DNA of 64,000 nucleotides from Camarhynchus parvulus (Eukaryota; Chordata; Aves; Passeriformes; Thraupidae), in NCBI RefSeq assembly GCF_901933205.1, contig NC_044582.1, positions 12,257,820-12,321,819 on the forward strand, given 5' to 3'. A program made the translations under genes and the position numbers. The notes under the pieces are model-generated. The model was not told where the DNA came from. It saw only the letters and a program-made list of their open reading frames with translations, and did not search any database. Position 1 is the first letter of the stretch. Every line of letters begins with the position of its first letter. Shown piece after piece: positions 26,497-39,037 of this stretch.

Positions 26497-27715
26497 CCTC
26501 ACTGTTATACACTACAAAAGTGTTGTAATAATCTAATGCTAGGCTTGGCTGGCTCAATAAAATCTTCCACAAAAGATTTGCTCCCTTTCTCTACACCATC
26601 CTACAACCACACAATTCCACACTCATACAGTCCCAAAATTAATCTAGCTCAGATTCTCATTACTGCTATAAACAAATAAAGCTTTTATGTTCAGCTCATG
26701 TTTTGGAGTGAAGCTGTACACATGATAATTAATTTCTTGGGTTGATGTAACATACAGAATGAACTTCTTGCTCATTCAGCTGCACATATACAGGTGTACA
26801 TTTGAGACTGGATTCTGTTTTTATCCACAGCAAAGGTGTCAGCCAATGTAACAGTGATGTCATGCCAGGAGGACAAAAAAAAGCCCCAGTGATATAAATC
26901 AAGTGTTCTTTTGCTACAACATAAAAAACTTACTGGAAAAGAAAAAAAAAACCAAAGCGGTTTCCAACTTTGCCTTTCCAGCTGGGTCTGATCCCTACAC
27001 AATCCCGATCTCTGCCCTGCCTTGCAACTGCACTTCCCTCATTATCTGAGAGTTTTCTCTTGGCTTGCTGGGGAATTCCAGCGCAGACATACCCAGGTAC
27101 ACACAGGTGCAAGGCAATAAAGCAGGAAGCTCTGGCTCTGCACCTCCAGGATGCCCAGTCCACCTGCACAGCCCCAGACCCTCCGCAGTGCCCCAGCTCT
27201 GGGGCTCCATGGAGCACCTCTGGCTCCAGCTGTGCTTCCCACAGAAAACCATCATTCAACCAACCTCCTGAGGGATGGCTGGCAGTCCCATGAGCCCAAA
27301 ACTGCTTTCACATCAGAGAGCTGTGTTTAGCACCCACCAGTCCCTTTCACACACACACATCCCTTGGAGGTTTCATCTTTTGTGTTTGGAAACAAGCAAG
27401 TTATTCCTATCACATTGCTTCCAAACCAAATTTCTCTCACCATGCATATTTATCAAGCAATTCAGGAATATATAAAATACATTTCTGCATAGCAGATGGA
27501 TAAAATATATTCTATTAATGTAAAACTGTTTTAAGTTGAAAATCTTCTGAGTATATTCCAAAATATTAAAGCATAAATCATAGTATTTAGCAAGATAAAC
27601 CAAAGCAGAAGCTGTATTTCAATAATGGGGGTTTACAAGATCCTTGTACTGTTTTCAGCACTAATACAGCAGCAGGATAAGGAGAAATGAGGCTCCCATG
27701 GCCATAGCTGTTATT

Positions 27716-27760
27716 ATATAAGGTTCTTTATCCAAAACTCCATATAAGGTTATCCAAAAC
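27716..27760. repeat. Short local tandem duplication
   Basis: The unit ATATAAGGTT...ATCCAAAAC occurs at 27716-27738 and again at 27742-27760. The first copy has an extra CTTT (27725-27728) between the two halves. This is a small replication-slippage type duplication. Confidence 0.8.
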
Positions 27761-30700
27761 ACTTCTCAAACTTAGAACCTGATCAATACCCATAACTAAA
27801 TAGGCCTGGAAATCAATCTGTGTTTTCAATCCCCCATATTTTGTGAAAAAGAAATAAACTATTGCATGTGAAATAAGAAACACATAACCCCAAAGCAATC
27901 TGAAACCTTTTTACAATACTGAGCACAGATTAGTCTGAACAGATCCAGTGACCTTATTTGATAATAAATAATAATGTTATATACATAGTGACACCAGAAA
28001 GCTTTGAAAATAATATACAGTTAATCATAAACAACTAAAAATTTCATAAGCATTGGAAAAAATTACAATATTGGATATTAAATCTTGTCCAGCCAAGCAT
28101 ACAAACTTTGGATTGACTTACATCGTATTTGAGTAATCCCACTTACTGAAAAACAACTATTGATTAGAATAAATCTGAGCACATAATTCTCTTCGGTTCT
28201 AATCTGGAGCTTCAATTCCTAAACCAGTCCAGGGATGACCCTTAAAAATATAACCTTTTTAAAAAATATCTTCACCAAAATGCCGAAGAAATTAAAAACA
28301 ATCAAACAAAAAAGCACTCAGTTTTGAAAAGAACTGTAATTGTCCGGTGATAAGAATCCTAGAAATATTGCAAAAGTTTAAGTTGGCCAAGAATCAATCA
28401 GGTATAATTTGGGCTCCCTTTTAGCAGAGGGATAAACTGGATAAACTCTTAAGGTCTCTTTGCAGCCCACAAATTTTGTGAAGTGATTTAGGATCTATAA
28501 AGACAAAATCCATCATATAAACATAAAAGGGCAAAATTCTGCTCTTTCTTTAGTGTGTGCTAGGCCCCAAACACAGAGGGAGACAAGAGCCTTCACTTCA
28601 AAAGCCTTAAAGGCTTTAGTGCAAAGCCCAGTGTCAGGATCAAAGGGAGGCCTGAGGTCCTGGATGGGATGGGGAGAGGGAAGCTCATCCTGCTGTGCCA
28701 GGCAGGCAACAAGGGACGTCCTTACTCCTGCTTCGTGTCACAGGAAGTGTAATCACCAATATTCTTGTAGATCAAAGCAAAAGCAACTTTTCAGCCGGAT
28801 CCATGCTGGCTGAACACATCTGTGAACAACTGGAAAGGTGGGAAGCATGGGCTCATCCTTAATACTCCTGGAAAGGTCCAGAAGAATTCTGTATGTGAGA
28901 CTACAGCCAGAACACAGAGCAATAGGGATCATCTCATTTTAAAATGACAAAGTCTTTTTCTACCCTGGGTTTTTCCTGATGCCTATTGTTTGTGATATGA
29001 AACAACAACGCTGGGTCTTTATTTTCCATGTATTGAAATTTCCATGTCCTGAAAATAAAGGAAATATGCTTGCTTGAGATTTTACTGAAAACCTAAGAAT
29101 GAGCATGCACTTCCTGGTGTCCAGAATAGTAATCAGTAAATTTCTAGCTGCAAAGAAAAACAGCACAATAGATTTACAAGCGCCTTCTCAGAAACAAGTC
29201 AAACTTCTCCTGACTAATTACAATATTTTGGATTGATCCACACACAGCAGGATAGCGTTGTGTTGCAAAAACACAAGAAATAAGAATGCTTTAAAACATG
29301 AGCGCTAAAATTAATACAGGAATGAGGCAGCTGTTCAAAATTATGCATTTATTTAAACATGAGGTCTGTTACCTTGGTGTCTCCATTGTAACTCAACACT
29401 TTTAACACACATTTGCTTGGGATCAGCTCCTTCAGGCTCATTTTCGGAGTTCACAGCAATAGTCCTGTGCTACAGGAGGGCCTGGCACAGTGCAGCCCAT
29501 TTAAGTGGCAGCCAATTCATCCCCCTCACCAACAAGTAGAGATGACAATTAGTGACAAACACAACCACAGTGTTTCCCTTGTTGGACCAGAGCAGCTCCT
29601 TCTGTCAGAGCAGTTGCACAGGCTCATCATGACTTGGTGTCTTCAATTAAGACTCTGACAAAAATGGGTGTGAAGGGCACTGAAAATTGCCATGAAAAGG
29701 CAAATTAATTAATGAAAACAGCACAATAGGGGTGAACACTGCTAATAAGTGCTGCTTAAACAGATCAGAATTCATTCTGATGGACGTTCCTTCTCTTTCA
29801 AACCGTTTCCTTTTGTGTCCATTGTGTTTCTGAGGGTGAACTAGACATGATGAAAAAATCACTAATGCAGTATCAGCAATTAGCTCAAGATTCACTTTGG
29901 AAATTGCCAAGTATTGAAGCAAGGGCAGAGAGAGAGGAAACAGTTACATTTGCAAACAAACAGCCTTTTACTACCCATCTCAAAGCCACCATGGCAACTG
30001 AACCTCACTTTTTCAGTAGCGCAGAACCATTTTTATCTTTACAAAGAACCACTCAATCACCAAAATAAAAGAGCCATCTCGGTGAACTGAACTTCTTGAA
30101 CGCAACATTTAAGTGCATTTGTCTTCAGTATTAAGGACATATTCAAGATTTCTTCCATTTTGGATCATAAATACTTTTTCTTTTCTGCCTGCACTGTGGG
30201 GAACTGAGGATGGCTGGCACCCTTGTGACTTACAGGTTATATTTTCTGCTATTATCCTTATATTTGCTACCTGTATGAAAACTAAAAGTGGGCAGTCATT
30301 GCTACTCCATCAAATGAACCGTGGCTATGACTGCCTGGAAAGTTCTACTAATATCAGGGAAGGTGAATTTTCTATAGGATTTTTCCTGAAGCAGCTAACT
30401 AGAACAATATCATATGCTGGAACACGTCCATGTAAATCCTGAATTTTTCTATTTGAATTGAGCTTACTGTATTCTTCTTTGGTATGAAATATTCATGGCA
30501 AAAAGGAGAAACCTCTTTAGTGTGGGGTTAAGCTTTTAAATACTGTGAAGAGTTTTAAAATGTCATGGCAATGTAAAAGCAAGCAATATAAATATTATGA
30601 GTTTTCCTAAGTCAAATCTTTGGATTTTCTGATAGCAACAGATTACATTCAATATCATTTACACATTAAGGTTTATGCTTCAGGTAAATTCTACAAGTCT

Positions 30701-32277
30701 TTCTGAGTACAGAATTAGTGTGCTACTTCTTCCATTACAGAACCTCTTCCTCCTCAAGATCTTGTTTCCTGTAGGAACTGCACATGTGGAATAGCCAAGG
30801 AAAAGGCACCAGCACACGGAACTTAACTCACCACTTTTCCTTCCTGACACAGAATCATCTATAACAGTGAGGAGTTTCAATCCAGCACGGTGCTACTCAC
30901 ATTCCACTCACGAGTTTAAAAGGAGATCACTCAAATTCAGAACTAGAAACATTTCCTTCTGAAGCTCACACAATCCCTTTATTTGGGAGATTAAACCTCT
31001 GCCATTTGACAAAGTGACAAGAGGAGGAGCTCCCTTTAACCTGTGCCACTGCAGATCATTTTGCATTCACACTCTACCCCCTCCTTATCCTTCCCCCTGT
31101 TGCTGGAGTCCACACGGGACAGAATTATGTGTTAGTGGTTGTCCATTAACATATAAAAAAGAAGACTGGGTAAATAAGCTTCTTTTTCCCAGGCTGACCC
31201 CTGCCTCTGGCAGTGAGAAGATAAAAAGTTCAGCTGTCCAGTTACCACAGATAGAAATAATGCACATCCAGCAAGTCCTCAGCTCCTCACAAGTGACATC
31301 ATGTGCTCATTTACAGCCTGAATTGATCTGCCTCTCCTTGCTTGCTGAAAAGCCCTGATAAGGTACAGAGGAGAAAAGAGGAATCCAGATTTTGTAATCA
31401 AGCTGTTTTGTACTTCAAATTAATATTTTCCTATTTGCTGTAATTTAAAGATGTTCAAATCAGTACATATTACCAAGCTGAACTGGTTATGCATAATTTT
31501 AATTCTTGCAATTTGTCACTTGTTTCCCAGACAATAATGTTATGTTGTTTCTAAACATGGATCACAGTGACTTTCTCACTTTATGGGTCCTGCAAATTGC
31601 TTTGTTTCACACAGCCATACTCTGTTATGTTTCAATTACAGTCACATTTTATAACTGACATTCTTAAAAGTATTATATGTTAATATATTAATTTAAGGAA
31701 TGTCAGATGGAGTGTGTAGACTTAGCACAGAACATATTCTGACAGACCTGACAAAAACCATGAAAAATGTGTGCTTTCTATCATAATGATTATTTTTCAG
31801 ATAACACCAGCTGTGCAACTATTAAACCAAGTGACTGCTTTCCCACATAACACCCAGTACCAGCATTCAATCATGAAAGAAATATAAATCTCCATGGGCT
31901 TTTTCCACATGCTTTAAATCAGCAGCAATCTGTGCATTTGTATCTGCACTAAAAGCATGGTAAAAACCAGCAATGTCTTCCAGCTGAAAACTCTTTGGTA
32001 TTTTATTGAGAGAGACTATGATTGGGATATGTACTGTTGTGTTTATAGGGATGTAGTTGAGCTTTAATCTAAGTTCCAAGTTAAATATGACAAAATACAC
32101 TAACCAAATAACTTGAGGAACTACAGGAATGATTAAATCTTTTATCTCATCCTCCCCATTATTTTATTATGGAAGCTTTGGATTCTTCATCAACGTCAGC
32201 TTAAAATTGTTCAAATCAAATGCATGATGAAAGGTATCATTCCCCTTATGAAACTCCAAGCTTTCAGAAGAATCTTT

Positions 32278-32815
32278 CCTTCTCCCCCTCCACTCAGTTC
32301 CCATAAGGTCCCACCTGGAGCACTGCATCCAGCTCTGGGGCCCCCAACACAAGAACAGGGACCTGTTGGAGAGGGGCCAGAGGAGGCCAGAGCACCTCTG
32401 CTCTGGAGTCAGACTGGGAGAGCTGGGGTTGTTCAGCCTGGAGAAAAGAGGGCTCTGGGGAGACCTTTCAGCACCTTACTCTACTTGAAGGGAGCCACAG
32501 GACAGGTATAGAGAGAGGCACTTTTTACATGGGAGTCATAGGGTGAGGGCCAATGGCTTTAAACTGAAAGAGGGTGGATTTACATCTGAGAGGAAGAAGA
32601 AATTCTCTCCTTGAGAATTTGGGGAGGCCCTGGCACAGACTGCCCACACAAGCTGCAGATGCTCCACCTCTGGAAATGCTCAAGGCCAGGTTGGACAGGG
32701 CTTGGAGCAACCTGATCTAGTGGAAGGTTCTCCACCCATGGTAGGGGTTGGAATTGGATGATCCTTAAAGGTGCCTTCCAGGCCAAACTAATCTGTGATT
32801 CTGTGATTCAGCTAT
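32278..32815 (+). mobile_element. CR1 retrotransposon, 5'-truncated, 3' end intact
   Basis: This is the 3' part of a CR1 LINE in plus orientation. Diagnostic blocks in order are CACCTGGAGCACTGCATCCA (about 32311), CCTGTTGGAGAGG, GGTTGTTCAGCCTGGAGAA, GGCTTTAAACTGAAAGAGGG, GAAATTCTCTCC, AATGCTCAAGGCCAGGTTGG, CTAGTGGAAGG and GATGATCCTTAAAGG. It ends in the CR1 terminal repeat TCTGTGATTCTGTGATTC. This covers the end of the reading frame and the 3' untranslated region, about 540 bp of a full element of roughly 4.5 kb. The 5' truncation is typical of target-primed reverse transcription that stopped early. Open frames over it (for example 32224-32511 plus) are not genes. Point differences and small indels show an old inactive copy. 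Confidence 0.93.
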
Positions 32816-33366
32816 TCTTGGGTATTACAAGATTCTGTCTACAAGCTGCATGTTCAAAGACTGCCTTTCTTGACAGCTTTGCAATTGGATAATGCCATCC
32901 TACATCACATGTTGCAAGAAAAAAACAATCCTGTGCCTAATTTCTGCCCTCCTCTATGGAGTTCAGATGGGTTTATGAAACACCTTTAATTGTGTTAAAC
33001 ACCTCTTAACGCCTCTTCTGTGTTCATTTCAGTCTCAGAATCACACATCATCTCTGTATCTCAGATCCTGAGGAAATGAAAAGGAAACACAGTCATTTTT
33101 TCTGGGTACACTATTTTAGATGTGGTGAGCTATGAAGGCTCCAAGGCAATATCCTTTTGAAATAAGGATGTTTTGAACTGGTCTGTGACCCCATAATGTT
33201 ATAAATGGAATAGCTTAAAAATGTAATAATTACATTGAAATATCTGATTCAGAGTATGACACCAATTCTGAGGTTAAAACATGCATAAAATGCTCTATGT
33301 AGAAAGGTTATAAAGTAAAGAAAGAAAACATAGGTTTAGCTTGGTACTGCATGCACATGTAAGGCA

Positions 33367-33402
33367 AATAACTCTGGCTTGTGAGGAATATGGCTCATAA
33401 AA
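33367..33402 (+). repeat. Exact 36-bp direct repeat, copy 1 (probable donor)
   Basis: The 36 bp beginning AATAACTCTGGCTTGTG and ending GGCTCATAAAA are identical to 35912-35947. The flanks of this copy (AAGGCA before, GATTGG after) do not form a direct repeat. That fits this copy being the original sequence. It is not a repeat family I recognise. Confidence 0.9.
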
Positions 33403-33817
33403 GATTGGATCACACTGACTGATAAGCAGTTGCTTAGGGCCAGGAAGAAAAGTAATCCACTTACATATCTGACACCTCACTAGAAAATCAGAAAATCTAA
33501 GTCAGCATAAACTTCGCAAAAATGGTAAAGCAAATGCTCTACTGAATCATCACATTTAGACAAAAAATTGAATCAAGCTGTGTCTAAAGCCAGTGGGTTT
33601 CAATGTCCCTATCCTTTAACTGGAGAGAACACAATACTTGTGACCTCCCTGTCAGGCACACAAAGCCCCAGATTTCAAGCCCTATAGATCTGCTGCTCTG
33701 TCTGCATTCTCTAACCTCCCAAACTCCACACAACTTCTCCACAGAGCCTTATAATGCTCTTTTCTGTCATTAGGGCTCACAATAAGACAAAAAATCCTAT
33801 CAGAATTAATTTTATTT

Positions 33818-33870
33818 AAAAAAAAAAACAAAACCAAAACAACAAACAAAACCAACACAATAAAAAACAC
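33818..33870. repeat. A/C-rich simple repeat, (CAAAA)n-like
   Basis: A run of about 11 A is followed by CAAAACCAAAACAACAAACA and similar sequence. It is low complexity. Confidence 0.9.
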
Positions 33871-35911
33871 TTTTCTGAACCCAACCCAGCAATGGATGAT
33901 TCTTTGTTTCTTAAGAGCAGAAAATCACATGAATAGCTGAAATTATCTTCATTGTGTTGACTGACCGATATGACCAGAAAGGCCTTGAGATCTTTGCTTT
34001 CATCCACCTGGTAAATTATCTCAGATGGGGGGAGATGTTCTATACTCTCATCTCTTTATTATTCATTATTGTTCTTAGCTTTATCAAATTGCTACTCTGG
34101 GATGTCTAAGAACGGGGATTTCCTTGTGGTTAGTGGACTTTAGTAGGCAGAGCAGTGCACTGTCAATCAGTCACAGCAAACATGATCTAAACAGCTGGAT
34201 TATGCTCCTTGGGGTGACTCAACATGCAAATATTTTAATTTCAGTTCAAGCACAGCTATTATTTCAAAATCTTTTGGTTTTGATTTACTGGACTTAGAAA
34301 CATCCCTCTTAAGCAGCTGTGGTTCCACAAACACAGCGTAACACTGAATTATTTACTTGTGCATCAGTGAATCTATGAAATAACATATTAGTATATAAAA
34401 TTACAAAATGGAGTGAGTCTCCTTGGAAGTATCAGAGGGAGAAATGCTGGCAATCTTTAGCCATTTCTGTTTGGCCAAGAAAACAATGGGAGAGCAGCCC
34501 CTAGCAGGCTAAGCTGACCTGCTGTTATCTTCCCAGCCTGTGGATCCTCCCTACCTGTCAGGTCTTGTCAAAGGACAGCTCCAGGGAATTGTTTGTGGTG
34601 AATGTGCTGAGCAATGTTGTTCAAGCCCCTGCCACACATTTTGCACATACAGAGGAAACGCATCTAATACCAGTATCACCTGAACACAGGAGGTGCTAAA
34701 GGCTAAAATCACAAAGCTGCCAAAGGAAACTCGTGGTTGCTGTCAGGGAACAGCCCAGCAGTCAGTGGGTTCCTGGCAGAGGGGAGCTCTGGGGACTGCC
34801 CTGGAGGCTCTGCACTCTGTGGAAGCAGCTGAAAATTCAGTGGAAACAGCAACAGGGAACCAAGCATATCTTAGCCAAATGAATCAAGTTCAACCAAATG
34901 TCCCTTCTAATTCTCTTGGCTTGCATGCAAATCAAAGAAATTCACTATTATTGGGAGAATAATTTTCTTTTCACTTAAGCCATGAAGGTCTTGAGGCTGA
35001 TCTTTAACCTTGACCAAATCTGCTGACCCTTTAGATCTTAGGTCTTTTGCTCTCACAGTCATTCATGGACTTTGCACTTTCTGATGGGATGATTTTCAGA
35101 GCAGGAGATAATCTCTTTCCAGATATTTAAATGTGATGAAATTCAAATATTTGGTTTGGACCATTACATTTCATCATGATATAAATAACAATATACATTT
35201 CCATGGTTAGTTTTTTTTAACATCCATTTTTAAAGAGGGATGCAGACAACCTAAGTTCAAATTTGAAAAAAATTAAAAAGCAGTGTATTATACAGTTTCT
35301 TAGTCCATGGTGCAGAATGATAAACATCTACAATGTCTGTGTGCACACACAGGCTTTTCTGTTCACATACAAACATTTCCATTTCTCTTTAACAGTAATA
35401 ATAGCCTTTTTGAGGTATAGAATTACCATGGACATATTAGAGAAAGAGGCAGCAAAGCCTTTAGCAGCAGGTGGCATGCTAAAGGAGAGCAAAGTGCTTC
35501 TTGTTGCCAAATAAACACAGCAGCCATTATGCACTCAGCAGCCTCACCTACAGCTCTGAAAGTCAGTGCTGCTGCTTTATCAGAGTATTAAGTGATAGAC
35601 AGGCTGTTAGCCAGAACTTCTTTATCTGCTCTTATTCTGAGTCCTGTGATGCTATCTTTCAAATTTATCTAAACTACCATGACAAACAAGCAGACAAGCT
35701 CTCAGTTTTCACTGGCACCTCAAGGAGCTTAATCCAGAGCTCTGCACTGCTTTTGCCTTACACAAGATAAGGAGTGTGGCTGGGTCATTGTCCCCCATGG
35801 CAGGCCAGGAACTCTGAAGTGCAATCTCTCATTCATCACATTTTTTATGACACCTGCTGTTATACACTCCCTATTTTGAGCACACCACAAGCACCAGGAA
35901 TCAGGTTAACC

Positions 35912-35947
35912 AATAACTCTGGCTTGTGAGGAATATGGCTCATAAAA
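35912..35947 (+). repeat. Exact 36-bp direct repeat, copy 2 (probable insertion)
   Basis: Identical to 33367-33402 in the same orientation, 2,545 bp downstream. This copy is bracketed by AACCA at 35908-35912 and AACCA at 35947-35951, so about 34 bp sit between two copies of a 5-bp direct repeat. I infer a templated insertion at this site using the upstream copy as donor. A tiny insertion of an unrecognised mobile sequence is the alternative. Confidence 0.75.
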
Positions 35948-38183
35948 ACCATAGGCTTTTCCATTTCCAAGGCTCTACTCTGCATCCCTGTGTTGAGTTG
36001 TTATCTCCTGGATTGTGGAATTCCTGATCAGTCAGTGGTGGCAGGAAACACCTGTGACAATATCACCCCTGGCACCATGCAAATAAAAATAAATCCCAGC
36101 TAGTACAGCAAGCACTGGGATATTGCACTGAATTTCCATATCTAACATAAGACCTCCACCAGGACATTGTGCCTGAAGTACATTATCCCATCTGGTGATT
36201 TTTCTGGATATGGGTTTCACCCTTCAACTCATATCCAGAGTAGTGGAGAATCTGGCTAAAACAGTTCTAGATAATGCCCATCAATCCATTTTTCTCATCT
36301 TATGAATGCTTAAGGGAAAGTGGAGCAGGATGCATTTTTTTTTCCCCTCATGAATTCCTTTGTCCAGGTTTGACACAGGGAATGACTTTTCCAGTCACAG
36401 GACCAGCAGGCTGAAAAGGGCAATATCATGGATTTCTCTTGCCAGCAGGTTTTACAGATTGGTTTAATGGGCTGGTAACAGAAGAGCTCCATTTTTCTAA
36501 TGGGTGGAGTTCTCCTTCACAATCCTCTTTTACATGCAAAAACAAAGCCTTTTCTTCATATTTTTGATAGCAATTCAATCATATCTGTAGATCAGTAAAT
36601 CACTAAAGCCACCTGAAAAATCTCTGGGGCTTCAAATTGTGTTATGCTTAACTTTCCTGCACAGAAATTACTTTATTAAGTGATTCAGTGCTCTGCACAG
36701 ACCTCCACCTTCCAGAAAACTGGAGCTGTTGACTGCAATAGATTTTTCAGCAGAACAGTCAAACAACACAAGTGATTTGCAACATTGCAGGACCCAGTAA
36801 TTCCCACTATTCATCTTTTCAGGAGAGCTATGAATCCAATGAAGATTTATAAGCAGAAAGTCACTTCATTCTCAAATAATGTACAACTGGCAGCAGAAGG
36901 CACCCAGGTTTAGCAGGCTCTGTTCATAACACACTGCATCACTTTGTGCCATGCACGCTGTAAACTCTGACCTAATTTGACACGACAGCTAAAATTTAAA
37001 GGACAACATTTCCCACTTCACTTCCAAATGGGAAACCTGCAATGTTCCAACAAAAGCTGGCCAGCAGGAGGAGGGCAGACAGGAAAGTGTCCATGGTCTG
37101 CCAACTCCAAATTACTGTTAAACAGTTCAGCATTTCTCTGGGGAAAAAAGCCAAAAACCTTAAAAGAGTAATTAATTGTCATTCAGGAAAGGTCCCTAAT
37201 ACAGTGTATTTTTTGTCTTTTAACCATACATTCCAGTTTATCAGCAAACATCAAATTTTTGTGCACACACCCCTATACTGATGGCAATTCTAAGTTAGTA
37301 GCTTTGAACTGAATCAGAAAAATATGGTCATTCTAAAACTCAAAGCAAAAAGTCCTCAGAAGTATCTTAGTATTTCCCAATAGTTTCAGGGCTTTTTTTT
37401 TCTTCCTGAGATGTTTGAATCTCTGATGTCTGGAGAGTAGGACACATCTCCATTATTAATGCATCTCCTGGGATAGTATCTTTGAAACTGTAGGATGTAT
37501 GGTATTTAGACATAAATAAATAAAAATCTGAGTTTCATGGATTGCAGAAAAACAACTTAGGAATTCAGAGGTTCAGAAGAGTCAATTCAAGGAGCAAGCA
37601 TCTCCTAACCAACCCAAACCTTCTGCATTGTGTGCTTAATCTGTATCTCAGTATCATAAATAATATCCTGAATGATTTCTTCTTTCAGGATATGCCCAGG
37701 ACCTAACATCTCCATGCAGTACACAAGAAAACTATCAACCCTGTTTGAACTTCTTAACTTCACTTTACTTTCTCTCCACCAAAATGCAGAAGTTTTAGGA
37801 TAACATTTCAATCTAATTTGCATCAACCTGAAATGCCACCTGAATTTGTATTTGCCTTTATTAAGTGCATTGTAGAAGGATGTTTGAAAAAAATTAAAAT
37901 TCTGCTAGTCAAAAGCTTTAACCCAGAATTTGCAGCCTGCCCTGTATTTCAATTCCCAGACAAGAAGAGACTAGAGTTCAGAACAGTCAAAACCTAAGAA
38001 AAATGGCATTCAATCAAAGCAAACCCTAATCTTCTGTGCAATTCAGGATGGTAGACATTTAGAAAATGGGATAATTTTCCCAAATCATCCTAATGTGTGG
38101 AATACATGAAAATTGCCATTTTCCATCACCCCTATGCTTTCCCTGAATGAATGCCTGAGGCAATCATGTTAAAATGCTATTCC

Positions 38184-38204
38184 AAAAAAAAAAAAAGAAA
38201 AAAA
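38184..38204. repeat. Poly-A run with one G
   Basis: A13, G, A7. It is simple low-complexity sequence with no element attached. Confidence 0.85.
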
Positions 38205-39037
38205 GGAGTGGCAGTAGAAACATTCTTGCTGACAATGCTTGCCCTACACCTGCTCCAAAATTAGTAGGGATTGTAGAAGACCTCATAAAACATTAATAAA
38301 GTCAGCTTTGATCTTTAGTGGCAGGTACCTTCACAATTCTAGGGGAAGTGAACACTTGCTTGTGCCATCTGGCTTAAATCTTACTAAATCACTGGAAGCA
38401 GTGCAAAGGCACTATTTTCTCCAAAAGGGGATAAAATAATAATTTTTATAGTAACTCTCATTTCTTCAGTGAATTAATAACATTTCAAAGAGGACTTCTG
38501 ACCCATCCTTTCAACCTAAATTTTCCAGTTATAATTACCTGATAAAATATTATGTAATTTCCATATGCGTGGTTAAACCTTGCCTTCTCATGACTAAGTC
38601 TGATTACATTCCAGAGCTGTAATTTACAGATTTTCTATATCCTTTGAGAATTAAAATATATTAAAAAATAAATCAAGTGATGTGAATCTCATTAGGGAAT
38701 CATCTCTAGTAGTTCAAGCAAAGGTCTCATTTATAACTTATAAGCAGCTTGATTTTTTTATGCTGTTGGCACATCCCTAGAAGTTTTACAGTGACATTTG
38801 TTATTGATCTCTCAAGAACTCAAAGGAAACACCTCTTTTCATTTAGAAAATTCCTCATTTAGGATGGCAGGGGCAATAGCTTTATTTAATGGTTAAAAAT
38901 TAACCCCTGCTATCCACCTTGAGTTATCACTGTAAGTGCTCATGTTAGAAATATTAAAAGTAAGAGTTTATCATAATGCTAACCCTTGCTGGTTAAAGAA
39001 ATGATGTTATTTATAGCCATTCATATGTAGTGTATTC

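Larger units (their letters stand above)
20346..32277. other. Non-coding, mostly unique sequence
   Basis: No gene is recognised. GC-richer islets lie at 20960-21330, 25230-25440, 27080-27290 and 28550-28700. The largest open frame is 20962-21423 plus (153 codons). It has no recognisable domain, signal peptide or membrane segment, and its codon use looks like that of the surrounding DNA. Candidate regulatory segments at 22540-22650 and 24030-24260 and small repeats at 26461 and 27716 are listed separately. Confidence 0.7.
32816..39037. other. Non-coding, mostly unique sequence
   Basis: No gene is recognised. The stretch holds the two copies of an exact 36-bp duplication (33367 and 35912) and A-rich tracts at 33818 and 38184. 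Open frames are 89 codons or shorter and resemble nothing known. The sequence CTGGCCAGCAGGAGG at 37058-37072 partly resembles a CTCF core but departs from it at several positions. Confidence 0.7.

Noticed and set aside
32224..32786. Open frames on both strands
   Set aside because: They lie within the CR1 3' region and are not genes.
37058..37077. Possible CTCF site
   Set aside because: CTGGCCAGCAGG matches the core start, but the following positions miss the required GGC step. A better weak match at 42603 also fails in the same part.
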